Shown here: positions 43,086 to 53,400 of the stretch, piece by piece
Numbering within the stretch: position 1 is the first letter of the stretch
Layout of the letters: each line of letters starts with the position of its first letter
Translations under genes and position numbers: made by a program
Notes under the pieces: model-generated
The model's database searches: none
Seen by the model: the letters and a program-made list of their open reading frames with translations, nothing else
What the model was told of the DNA's origin: nothing
Assembly: GCA_941918925.1 (NCBI GenBank)
Contig: OW799235.1
Coordinates: 44,112,701 to 44,176,700 of the forward strand
Direction: 5' to 3'
DNA length: 64,000 nt
DNA from: Phyto melanocephala
Lineage: Eukaryota > Arthropoda > Insecta > Diptera > Rhinophoridae

Positions 43086-43349
43086 CAGGCTACCATCCAA
43101 TTGTCAGAAGAAGCTGCCGAGGACAGAAATAAGCACTTACGATTATATCGTACGAATTATTCGAGGAAATTCAGCAGAAGCGATAGAAATCGAGATGTCT
43201 TGAATAGGTTATTTCTGAGCAGTGACCCTTTTTTAAGCTGCAGTACGCAAAGAGAACAGATTAATAAAAAAGCTTTTTCATCAGAAACCATCACACTTCT
43301 TCTTTCTGACACCGATGATGCAGCTAATGAGGACATACATACGACATAA
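43086..43349 (+). pseudogene. C-terminal fragment of another arthropod repeat-borne protein
   Basis: The open frame without a proper start reads QLSEEAAEDRNKHLRLYRTN and RKFSRSDRNRDVLNRLFLSS, then a Ser/Asp-rich tail to a stop at 43349. I recognise this as the end of a repeat-borne uncharacterised protein frequent in arthropod genomes. Its upstream part is missing. A transposon with TIRs starts 6 bases after the stop. Confidence 0.45.
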
Positions 43350-43355
43350 TAATTA

Positions 43356-43870
43356 CACTGCTCTGCAAAAAATAATTTTTTGTCTTCCCATTTAATAAAA
43401 CTATGTGGACTATATGGATTTTGACGCGCTGAACTCAAATCCGTTGTCGGTTTTTTTGCATCAGATCGGGATTTTTTTTTATGGGCGTGGCAAATTTTTC
43501 CCCCTAAATTAGTCAGGTGCGGAGACTTATTTCCTCCTAACTCGAGAACCAGTCATCCGATTTTCAAAAGTAAAACACCAAAAAATGTGTAACTAAATTA
43601 GTTTTATTTTATTGGAATAAAATTTTTCTCTATCTCTTAATGGTTTGGGGTTTTTTAGAAATTAATTGAGAAAAACAAATTTTTTCGTGCAAAATTCGTA
43701 ATATTTTTCAATTTAAAAATAGAATTTAAAAAAATATAAGGCATATATTCAACATTTTAAACTTTTTTCTGAGAGCTACTTATCTTGAAAATAAAAAAAG
43801 CCATAAACCATAAAAGTCGGTTAAAAAATGTAGATTTTATTATCAATTTACCGCAGGTACCCAATATTGA
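43356..43870. repeat. Left terminal inverted repeat
   Basis: About 515 bases matching the right arm in inverse orientation. Both arms contain GGGCGTGGCAAA and GATCGGGA segments (complemented on the right) at equal distances from their ends. Confidence 0.8.
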
Positions 43871-44162
43871 CCAAATATGTGTAATGCAGCAAACAACGTT
43901 AGAGTGGGCGCACTAAAGCGACTTGTAGCAACAATGAATGCAACTATTTAATTCTATCTACTTTCGTACAACAAAAACAAATACAAGCAAAAAAAAAATT
44001 TGCTAGATTGTAATTTTGTAGCATCGCCTCGCTTAAAGCACCCACCCTGTCGTCACCCGTAGATAACTTCAAATAACAATAAAGAATTAAAATATTTACA
44101 GGCTATTTTACTTAAAATAACACAAAACTTTTGTTAATAATTATTAATTTTTATTTAGGAAA

Positions 44163-45513
44163 CATTGTTAAAATAAAAAAGTAGCTTAAGCTCCCATGCC
44201 CTTTTGTCCACATCATTCAATTTCGTTCTGAAGACCTCGTCCTTCATAATTTGTCGTATTTGTGGACCTACAAATATGCCTTCTTTTACTGTAGCATCTC
44301 TGATTCTAGGAAATTTGCTCTTAATGTATAGAAAGGCTTCACCATCCTTGTTCATTGCTTTGACAAAATTTTTCATTAGGCCTAGCTTTATATGAAAAGA
44401 AGTTTGTTCCTTTTGTTTTAAAGGCTCTTCTGGTACATTTTTTTTCTTGGAATAAAATTTACCCTTTTCGGTCAAATTTTAACATTGTAGTGTTTTTTTG
44501 CGCGGCTATCCCATTTTCATAAGAAGCAATAAAACTTAGTATATCCACTTTGCAATCCATTTAACATTGCTACGACTTTGAAATCTGCAGATTGCATGAG
44601 TAATGTGAATATTTAATTTTTTGTAGTATCATCTTCATGCTACAATAGTTTTCTTTCATATTTCTTGCATACGCGAGTGGGACCAATGGAAATTTGTTCC
44701 CATTGTGAAGTAAAACCGCTTTCAAACTTGTGTTGGATGAATTAATAACAAGCCGCCAATCCTGAGATTTATGACTGAAAGACAGTTGTCGCAAAACTCC
44801 ATCAGCATTATCGCAAAATATCAAACCTTCCTCTTTGCTGAAATATATCAAAAAAGGTTGTTCTTTATTTCGAAAGTAAGAGACGTTAACGTCAGTTTGC
44901 ACCAAACTCCATTCTTTTCATTGGGATGCAAGAAGCTCAGACTTGGTTTTTTTAAAGCCTTGATTTACAAACTAAGTTATTCATATCAGTTTAATTCGGA
45001 AAATAAGGTGTACTCGTTGGACTTCCAAATGAATGCGAAGAAGCACCCATGTTGGCGTAAGTGGATTCAGTTGCTGCAGAAAGCCCATCTTCTTCATCGT
45101 CTGTAGGAGGCAATGGAGGTAAAAATTTACTTGTAAACTGGAAAACTGGTCATTTGACGCATGAAGTATTTGGATAAGTAACTTTATTTTTGGTTTTTTT
45201 CGTAAGCCCGCGTGTTTAGTATGGCAAAAGAAGCAATCATTTTGATGATTTTGTGGTTCACTCCAAATCGCTGGCTTCATAAACGGCAAAGACTTATGAT
45301 TTCCTTTTAACCAACCTCTTAAAGACTTACCACAGCTACTACAACATATTTTCGGCAGCCAATTTTTATCTCTATCATCGGTAGGAAACCCAAAATAACG
45401 GCGATAAGCATCTTTAACCTTGGAAGATATTATCTCCCGTTGAGAACTTTAAGTTAGATCGCCACATACGTAACAAAATAAATTTGGAGATTTGTTACAA
45501 ATCCTTGACATTT
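44163..45513 (-). pseudogene. Transposon-like protein common in arthropods, copy A
   Basis: Minus-strand frames read as one protein. The N-terminus has paired cysteines: SRICNKSPNLFCYVCGD near 45510, CCSSCGKSLRGW near 45335 and CFFCHTKH near 45230, likely zinc-binding. The middle has VSYFRNKEQPFLIYFS near 44880, DWRLVINSSNTSLKAVLLHN near 44760. The C-terminal part has LGLMKNFVKAMNKDGEAF near 44380 and FVGPQIRQIM near 44275, ending at 44155. The later FPENLG-like region found in copy B is missing. Stops and shifts separate the segments. No catalytic motif is evident; function unknown. Confidence 0.65.
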
Positions 45514-45839
45514 TGTAATATGAAAGCGTTTGTGGATTCTTTAATTGCTTTATTTCATTACACAATAACAAAGTACACTATAAGATCTATTGACTGTTGC
45601 CGATTTTAACCGCACGATATTCAAATTAAAAGTGACTAACTTATTGCCCATTAGCTTCTATATATACAATAAATACCAGAATATACCCTAATGTTCTTAA
45701 TTTGAAATCACAGGTAATTGAAAAATACTGTTATAAATATAAATTCCAAGAACTATGTAAAATACCGTTGTACTTTAGTTCCATTACCTGCTCACTCAAC
45801 GAAATGTTACATATATCATATGTAAGGCTGGTTGCATAA

Positions 45840-46343
45840 CAATATTGGGTACATGCGGTAACTTGACAATAAAATCTAAATTTCTTAACCGACTTTTACA
45901 GTTTATGACTTTTTTTATTGCCAAGATAAGTACCCTTTAGAAAAAAGTTTAAAATGTTGAATATTTGCCTTATATTTTTTTTAATTCCATTTTTAAATTG
46001 AAAAATATTACGAATTTTGCAGGAAAAAAAAATTTTTCTCCATTAATTTTTAAATAACTCCAAAACGATAAGAGATAGAGAAAAATTGAATTCCACTGAA
46101 ATAAAAACAATTTTGTTACACATTTTTTGGTGTTTTATTTTTGAAAATCGGATAACTGGTTCTTAAGTTAGAATAAAATATGTCTCCGTACCTGACTAAT
46201 TTAGGGGAAAAAATTTGCCACGCCCATTAAAAAAAAATCCCGATCTGATGGAGAAAAACCGACAACGGATTTGAGTTTAGCGCGTCAAAATCCATATAGT
46301 CCACATAGTTTTATTAAATGGAGGACTTTGTTGCAGAGCAGTG
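45840..46343. repeat. Right terminal inverted repeat
   Basis: About 504 bases, inverse copy of the left arm, ending CAGTG at 46343. The 46-base stretch at the very end is the best conserved part. Confidence 0.8.
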
Positions 46344-46669
46344 TTATTAAGGAATTTTTATTTTTTCCGTATATTAAGTATTAAATAATATAACATAAAT
46401 ATAATAAAGCCTTTTTTCATAAAAAATACTGTTTTATAAGAGCCTTACAATTTTCAATTTTTTTTTTAATTAGACCGTAAATCATATGTTTGCATGTACA
46501 TACAGTCTGTCAAAAATGAGTTTAAACCTTTAAAATCAACATTTATTAATTGAGTTTTACTATTTATACCGACTTTTATTCCTTAGGAATGCGGCTTTTG
46601 GAAAAATCTTAAAAATTAAAACTTTTTTATCAAAAATATTTCCTAAAATATAAGCTAGTCCAGCCTAAA
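46344..46669. other. AT-rich stretch without recognised features
   Basis: No gene or known repeat is evident between the TIR transposon and the Penelope-like fragment. ACAGTCTGTCAAAAATGAG at about 46501 could be a transposon end, but I found no partner for it. Confidence 0.4.
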
Positions 46670-47590
46670 TTTATTCATGTAAATAAAAATCAATTTTATT
46701 ACATTTATCCCGACGTTTCGTCAATATTTGTTGACTTTTTCAAGGGAATCTATTAAAAAACTTTATTTAACAAAATTTTTCTATTACAAAAACATATAAC
46801 AATTAAGACTTACAGTAAATAAACAAGGAATTTTTATAACATTACAAATTTAACATTTAGCCGGAACGTTTAAGTTTTTATTTATTTAAATATAAAATTA
46901 TTCTATTTGTTTACTATATTGCAACTCTATAACTGTCATTAATATTGTCCGTGTCTTGTTTTAAATTCATTGTCTTTTCTCTTTTCTGTTGTATTCTTAA
47001 GCTCTCAATAGTGTACCTTTTCCTTTCAATATTTTCTTTATCTAGTATTTTTACACCTTCTAAATCAACTATATGACCTGTATCAAATACATGTTGTGCC
47101 AGTGCTGTGGTTTGTTTATGTTTCTCTATGTCTTGTTTATGTTCTTTAATTCTGGTTTCCAAACTTCTTTTTGTTGTGCCAATATAAAATAAGTCACAGT
47201 TGTTGTTGTTGTTTCCTTTACATTTGATTTCATATACAACGTTGTTTTGTTGTTGTTTTTCAATTGGCGCTTTAACTTTAGTAAATATTGTATTTAGTGT
47301 AATGTTTGGTTTGTAGGCGAAATTTAGATTTTTATTTTCAAATATTCTTTTGATGTTTTTATTGTCAGTTAAACCAGGGATGAACCGTACACTGTAAAAA
47401 TGTTTATCTGCTTCGTTGTTTGAAGAGTTATTTGTGTTATTTAATTTTCTGGATGTTGTTTCTATTAATATGTTTATTAATTTTAAAGGAAAGCTATTTT
47501 CCTCTAATGTCTTAATTATGTGATTAATATTTTTATTATGAAATTGTTTATTGCCGATTTGTAAAATATTACGAATAAAGTTTTTGTTCT
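46670..47590 (-). pseudogene. Penelope-like element, GIY-YIG end and 3' region
   Basis: On the minus strand a frame runs open from about 47590 to a stop at 46914, around 225 codons, though without an early start codon. It ends with DLFYIGTTKRSLETRIKEH, the GIY-YIG endonuclease core (Tyr, Gly, Arg and downstream Glu-rich helix), preceded by a CKG-N5-C Cys pair and VVYEIKC. The non-coding part to the left contains GACGAAACGTCGGGATAAA (46702-46720, minus strand), a hallmark of Penelope element ends. The reverse transcriptase is missing, so this is a 5'-truncated copy, open in frame and therefore not very old. Confidence 0.75.
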
Positions 47591-47599
47591 TTAATTTTT

Positions 47600-47705
47600 T
47601 TTATTGCATTTTGAAAACAAAAAATTTGACGAATTTTGCAGGAAAAATTTTTTCGCCATTAAATTTTTAATAACTCCGAAATAGTAATAGATAAGTAGAT
47701 ATAAT
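47600..47705. repeat. Fragment related to the TIR transposon arm
   Basis: A stretch with GACGAATTTTGCAGGAAAAA and TTTTTAATAACTCCGAAA matches the inner part of the right arm near 46005-46080, in the same orientation. It abuts the truncated Penelope fragment. Confidence 0.55.
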
Positions 47706-47849
47706 ATAAGCGTTCTGGCTAAATAAACAAATAAATTCATCCTTATGGAGATTCAATGAGGATGAATTTTCTTGACCGTTTTGGGTTTGATAAAAATTTT
47801 TTTTGTTTTTTAACAAAAAAAATTTATTTGTAAACAAATTGAATACATG

Positions 47850-48110
47850 CATGTAGGTTCACAGACGGACAGACAGATAGATTAAAATACAGACACACAA
47901 ACGGACAGATGTACATAAATTCTTGCCCTTTTCCGTTTTTTTGTTATTTAAAGTTTGGTTTGAATTTGTGATCGTCTAATTCTGTAAGTGTTTACATTAA
48001 AATTCTCACTATAAAATTTCAAGTACGAAAATGTGTGTGTGTATGTTTGTGTGTGTTTATTATATACATATGTATGTCACAGACGGACAGGCAGATAGAT
48101 TGAAATAAAG
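47850..48110. repeat. CAGA/GACAG microsatellite and left direct repeat
   Basis: Contains GACGGACAGACAGATAGA-like simple repeats and a 106-bp segment (47986-48091) that recurs in direct orientation at 59537-59646 with a few differences. TG runs occur within it. Confidence 0.7.
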
Positions 48111-48391
48111 GCAGATATGCGTACAAACAAAATTATGTTTACGTTATTTTTTAATAATGTTGTTCTGATACAATTTTAAAGCTCGCTTACTTGTGTGTGT
48201 GTGTTTAAAAGTGTTACCATTGTTTTACGCTAATTAAAAAGTGTTACCATTGTTTTACGATTGAGATATTCCTCTAATGATGCGTTTTTATAGTTCATTA
48301 TATAAGTATTTCTATACGTGAAGTGAAGTCAAGATTCACATTAAATTTTTTATAAAAGTAGAAAAATATTGAAAATTCATTAATATAAGAG

Positions 48392-48739
48392 ATGAATTCT
48401 AAGGAATTTGAAGTAACAGAAAGCCCCATTATTATTTTCATCGATGAGGAGGATGAAAATTGTGTGCGTCAAGGTTCCCTGATCAGTCCAATACTATTTT
48501 CATTGGACGAAGAGGACAACAATATTAATAATAGTTTAGAAAATATATTATTAAATTATATTAATAATAATACTAATAATAATAATATAAGTAACTTTAA
48601 TGCAAGTTTAGAAGATAGCGTAGAAAATGAAATTCCAAATAATCAGTTAGGATATTATACTAATAAAGTCTTAGAATTTTTGTATGATGAGGAAGGTGAT
48701 AAAATATCATCAGACTATAAAGATGAATTTTTGGTTTGA
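48392..48739 (+). CDS. Acidic, Asn-rich small protein of unknown function
   Basis: 115 codons from ATG at 48392 to TGA at 48737-48739. It is strongly acidic (runs of Asp/Glu) with an Asn-rich middle (about residues 48-70) that looks like repeat expansion of AAT codons. No domain recognised. It lies just left of the small viral-type gene at 49054 and may belong to the viral element, but nothing in the sequence proves it. Confidence 0.45.
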   Translation: MNSKEFEVTESPIIIFIDEEDENCVRQGSLISPILFSLDEEDNNINNSLENILLNYINNNTNNNNISNFNASLEDSVENEIPNNQLGYYTNKVLEFLYDEEGDKISSDYKDEFLV

Positions 48740-49053
48740 TTCTGTCGGGGATTAAGCCATTTTAGATATAAGTATTGAATAATAATAATAATATATATAA
48801 TAATATTAAGAAGAAAATAAATACATTTTTTAGTTTAATTATATCCTTTTTCTCTCGCTGTTTTAAATTTTCTCTTAGAGACATAGAAACAGTTTTTAGT
48901 AAGAGTTTTAAATGAGTATTATTTTGTCAAAATGAGTAATTTTTTTACTATTATTATTAGATTAATTTAAATTTTAATAAATTACTAAAACAATTTTCTA
49001 TAAATAGCAGTTAAAGACAATTTTCTCTACATTAAATAAATAAAATTGCAACG
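48740..49053. other. AT-rich spacer
   Basis: No gene is seen. It separates the acidic ORF from the next small gene and ends with a short region before ATG at 49054. Confidence 0.5.
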
Positions 49054-49400
49054 ATGAGCACTAACACGGACTTAATAACCACATTCAATCAGCTAAATAC
49101 GAAGCAAATGTTAAGAATATGATAGCTAGGGAAAATTATCTTATTACTGGAGCTGAGAGAACAACCACAAAGTATGGAGACGTTATTATGTTGGAACTGG
49201 GACCAAGTATATTCTACTTACCTAGAAAATGTAATGCACTGACTGATAAAGATGTGGAATACTTATCTACTGGGATGTATTTAATTTCCAAAATTCCTGT
49301 TAATAGTGATGGACACAATACATTCTATAGACTGGAGATTAAGACTGCGCCTACCATGAAAGATTATTATAATTTTAATCACTTTACCGCTTATAAATAA
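49054..49400 (+). pseudogene. Small viral-type gene with one frameshift
   Basis: An ATG at 49054 opens a frame for 22 codons; the conserved part is in the next frame, continuing to a stop at 49400. Coding quality is good in the second frame back to about 49086, so a one-base change near 49080 has split the gene. The visible product (YLITGAERTTTKYGDVIMLE, then SIFYLPRKCNALTDKD) looks like a compact beta-rich protein of about 110 residues. A nucleic-acid-binding role is conceivable but unproven. I recall similar small proteins beside insect Polinton-like genes. Its stop lies 8 bases before the gypsy LTR. Confidence 0.5.
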
Positions 49401-49404
49401 ATAA

Positions 49405-49408
49405 AAAT
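49405..49408. repeat. Target-site duplication AAAT of the young gypsy element, left copy
   Basis: AAAT precedes the 5' LTR and recurs at 55865-55868 after the 3' LTR. Confidence 0.75.
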
Positions 49409-50010
49409 TGTAACAGAGTGAATAATATATTTATATTTTATTATTATTTCTTATTATATAATTATTACCTGTTTTATGAATTGTAATATTTTCATTTACA
49501 TTATTGCTTAAATGTTTGAATTGTTTATTTGTTTATGTACTGGTCACCTTAATGATGTAGCAAAATATAATTATTATCAATAATCAATTTCGTATAAAAA
49601 AAATAAAGAGAGAGTATAAAATATCATAAGTATAATTTCTCACTATCTCCGTTATTTATGTATATTTGTTTTTGTATTATTTTCCTTGTTTTGTACTAGA
49701 CGACTTTTGTAATTTTACTAAATCTAAGTAAGCTAAGTGCATCAGTAATTTTTGTTCATTCCTAACGCAACTTTTGATCAATAAACATCATTTTAAAGTA
49801 GATGCGCATTCTTTTCATTTTTTAATAAAAAACCCAAAATATAAATATTAATTGCTCAGACACAGGAAGACCTTTATGGACTACTGTGAATAGCAAAACT
49901 GAGGTCGAACACTGGCGACATTGCCTTGTTTGAACCAGTTATAACTAAATAACATATTTTTAAACACAAATCCCAACTCCTTCTTAATAAAGTGGAAACA
50001 CTTTATTACA
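49409..50010 (+). repeat. 5' LTR of the young gypsy element
   Basis: 602 bp, offset 5854 from the 3' copy. A promoter would be inside; AATAAA at about 49601 and TCAATAAACATC at 49779 are candidate RNA-end signals. Confidence 0.92.
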
Positions 50011-50011
50011 A

Positions 50012-50024
50012 CTGGCGCCCAACG
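50012..50024 (+). promoter_or_regulatory. tRNA-Lys primer-binding site
   Basis: CTGGCGCCCAACG begins one base after the LTR end. TGGCGCCCAACG is complementary to the 3' end of a lysine tRNA (the Lys1,2 type of retroelements). Confidence 0.8.
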
Positions 50025-50439
50025 TAAAATTAAAAAAAAAAGAAAAAAAAAAACAAATATTAAACATATTTGCTGCAAAATAATATAAATTTTTTGCGAA
50101 ATTCACACAAAATTGAAGAATTCAATAAAAACAGTTTTGCTGCATTACTTGTTGTTGTTCGGCTGAATATCATCTGCAAGCAGTATATTGTTGTTGTTCG
50201 GTTGAAATCAATTTGCCTGCAATATTATTGTTGTTGTTTTTCAATTTTATTTTAAACTGCTATCGTTTGGTTTATTGCTCTAAAACGGTAATAACTCTTG
50301 AAGTATATGCGTTGTTGTTGCAGTTGCTGTTTTAATTTTTACGTAAAATAGAATTGCACATTTGATCTTATATATACAAATATTTACATAAATCGAAAGG
50401 TCTTGAAGTAAAGATAGGGTTTTCGGAAAATTTTTAAAA
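50025..50439 (+). other. Leader of the young gypsy element
   Basis: 415 bases between primer site and the Gag-Pol ATG. It includes three TTGTTGTTG runs and an imperfectly repeated TGTTGTTCGG(C/T)TGAA motif (50152 and 50190). No gene. Confidence 0.6.
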
Positions 50440-53400
50440 ATGCCAAGATTAACCATGAATTCCCAGAGTACTGAAATGCAAAATTCAAACGTAATTTCAA
50501 CACCCGTTGTACCTACAAATTCTACTATTAAAAGCAGCAATGTTAATAACAAGCAATCGTGCTCTGCTTCAAGTGGAAGTAACCAAACACAAAATTCAAA
50601 CATCAGTGCTCCTGTTAATATTAATTTAACAGAACGCCAATTCTCTGAACTTTTAGGTTCGCTGAATGTTCGCCAAGATATTAGAGCAACATTTAGTTCC
50701 TGTAGTGCTCGTTTTAATGGGGGACGTAGTACATCGAAGGTAGAAGATTTTATAGCCACAATCTTAGTTTTTAAAGAGGCTGAACATATTTCCGATTCAA
50801 TGGCATTAACTAGTTTACCTTTATTGCTTGAAGGTTATGCATCGACATGGTGGCAAGGTGTTAAGCATGAGGCTAAAAGTTTTGAAGAAGCTATAGAACT
50901 TCTGCGCAGCGCATTCGCTCCTCCTAAACCAGATTGGAGAATATATGCAGAAATTTTTCAAGATAAACAAAAATTGTTTGAGACCACAGACAGTTTTGTT
51001 TGCAGAAAACGGCGTCTCTTTGCGCAACTCAAAGAAAGACTCCCAGAGAGCACGAAAATAAATATGATATTTTCTTTAATAAATATTCAAATTCGTGAAA
51101 AAATTCCTCGAGAAAGCCTAGAAACTTTCCAAGATTTGCTTTCGAAGGCTCGCGATATTGAATTGTTAAATAATGAGAATAATCCGCAATCTTCAAGAAA
51201 AGCGTTAGAGATAAGAGAAAATTCTCAGGCCAAATGCTCTTTTTGTAGAAAGAAAAATCACACTGCTGATGTGTGTTATAAACGTCTAGAGATTGAGAAA
51301 AAGAAAAAACCAGAAGAAGTTAAGCTAAATTGTTATGGTTGTGGAGCTGTAGGTTTTTATAGATCTAACTGCCCTACATGCAACTACAAAACGGTGTTAG
51401 AAAGTCCAAAAGAAATGGATTTTCATAGCATTCAAACCAATATTGTTGGTCGTAATGTGCCTACTGTAGAAATAAATGTGAATGGGTTAAACGGTGAAGC
51501 GTATCTTGATACAGCGGCCAGAACTAACATAGCTGGTTATTCTTTGTACAGAAAGCTTTTAGAAAAGCAAGTCAAGTTCCAGTCAGTTTTTGCAGAAATA
51601 ACTCTAGCTGATGGAGTATCTCGAAAAGAGAACGTATATTCAACCATAGTTGATATAATGATTGGTAACCGCTTAAAGCGAATTCGTTTTATTTGTCTAC
51701 CCAAGGCTAAAGATAACAGAACGCTACTCGGCATTGACTTTTTAGAGCAAGCTGGTATAGTAATGGATCTAGCCCAAAGAACGTGGTATTACAAAGATGA
51801 CCCTAAAAAAGTCTTTGAGTTTAAGTCCAAAGCATCCAAGGTCATAAATAACGTAAATATTAATCAAACAAATTTAACAGAATGTATGGAAAGTTTGTCT
51901 AAACAAAGCCATGTTAATGAATTTATGTCATGGTTTGAATCTAACAACAAAAATAATTCAGAAAATGTGCCAACTCTTAAAACTATTTATTCTTCTCAAA
52001 TAGATTACTCTCCTAGAGGAATTTTTAAAATTTTCGAAGATTCTTTACCTCAAAATTTTGAAATGCCAAAGGAAAACGATGTCAATTTATTTCCTCCGTT
52101 AAAGAAAAAGAAAATGGATTCAGATTCTCCTATTACAAAAGCGTTTGCACTTAACGCAATCGATTTTAATATATGTGAAGACGAAAATTATCATTTAAAT
52201 GAAATGCAAAAGAAAGATTTAATAAAACTTTTAAGCTCCTATGAAGATATTTTTGAAAATATTTCCTCACCTATAGAGGGAATCGAACACAAAATTGATA
52301 CTGGAAGTCATGCACCCATAGCTAATACACCCTATAGAATTTCATTGGCAATGAAAGTAAAATTAAAACACGAACTAGAGAAAATGCTACAAGAGGGAAT
52401 TATAGAAGAAAAAGAATCTCCTTGGGCTTTTCCGGTCGTGTTAATACCAAAAAAAGATAACTCTATACGACTTTGCGTAGACTATCGAAAACTTAATTCT
52501 ATAACAGTAACCGATACATACCCATTACCTAGGATGGAAGATCTTTTGCATGCTGCAAAATCTACGCCTTATATGTCTACAATTGATTTGAAATCAGGAT
52601 ACTGGCAAATAAAAGTTAATGATAAAGATAAGTTGAAAACGGCGTTTACAACACCTTTCGGAATATACGTTTTTAATAGAATGCCATTTGGGCTTAAGAA
52701 TGCCCCAGCAACTTTCCAAAGGGTAATAGATAAGATTAAATCCAGTCTACCAAATATTCTTATTTTAGCATATATTGATGACATTATCATATGTTCTAAA
52801 GATTTTAATACTCACTTAAATGATCTCAACATTACTTTTAACAAACTAAGAACAATTGGTTTTCATTTAAACAAAGATAAATGCTATTTCTGTAGACCTA
52901 AGGTAAAATACTTAGGACATATCTTAACAAAAGACGGAATACAAATTGATCCTGAGAAAACTTCAGCAATTGTAAAAAGGCCAGCTCCCAAAAACATCAA
53001 GCAACTTATGTCATTTTTACAGACTTGTTCTTGGTTTAGAAGATTTATTCCAAATTTTGCGGAAATATCAAAACCTCTTTCTAATTTGACCAAAAAGAAT
53101 GCTGTATGGAAATGGTCAGTTAATGAGCAAAATGCATTTTTAAAACTAAAAAAAAAATTAACAACTCCACCAATTTTGCAACAGGTTAAAGAAGATGAAC
53201 CATTTTTAATAAGAACCGATGCAAGCAATTATGCTATCGGAGCTGTGTTATTGCAGGGGGAGAAAAACTCCGAACACCCTATAGAGTATGCAAGCCGACT
53301 TCTGATACAAGCAGAAAGAAACTACTCTACCACTGAGAGAGAGGCTTTAGCTGTTGTATGGGCTGTTCAAAAATTTAGAGGATATATTGAAGGCTCTAAA

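Larger units (their letters stand above)
43356..46343 (-). mobile_element. DNA transposon with ~500-bp terminal inverted repeats carrying an uncharacterised protein
   Basis: 2988 bp. The ends are CACTGCTCTGCAA and TTGCAGAGCAGTG. The arms (43356-43870 and 45840-46343) are inverted copies along about 500 bases with scattered mismatches and indels. TTA flanks both sides, a possible 3-bp duplication. Between the arms lies a minus-strand coding region for the arthropod-wide protein also seen at 35000-36368. Long TIRs plus one gene point to a DNA transposon, but I cannot name the superfamily. Confidence 0.75.

Noticed and set aside
47160..47590. Non-coding sequence upstream of the GIY-YIG ORF
   Set aside because: Reading the minus strand shows the frame remains open to about 47590; it only lacks a start codon.
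50280..50759. A 159-codon minus-strand frame over the start of the gypsy gag
   Set aside because: It is antisense to the leader and Gag start, with no recognisable domain.
51600..51700. Separate protease gene in the young gypsy element
   Set aside because: It is in frame within the single Gag-Pol frame, with no start or stop of its own.
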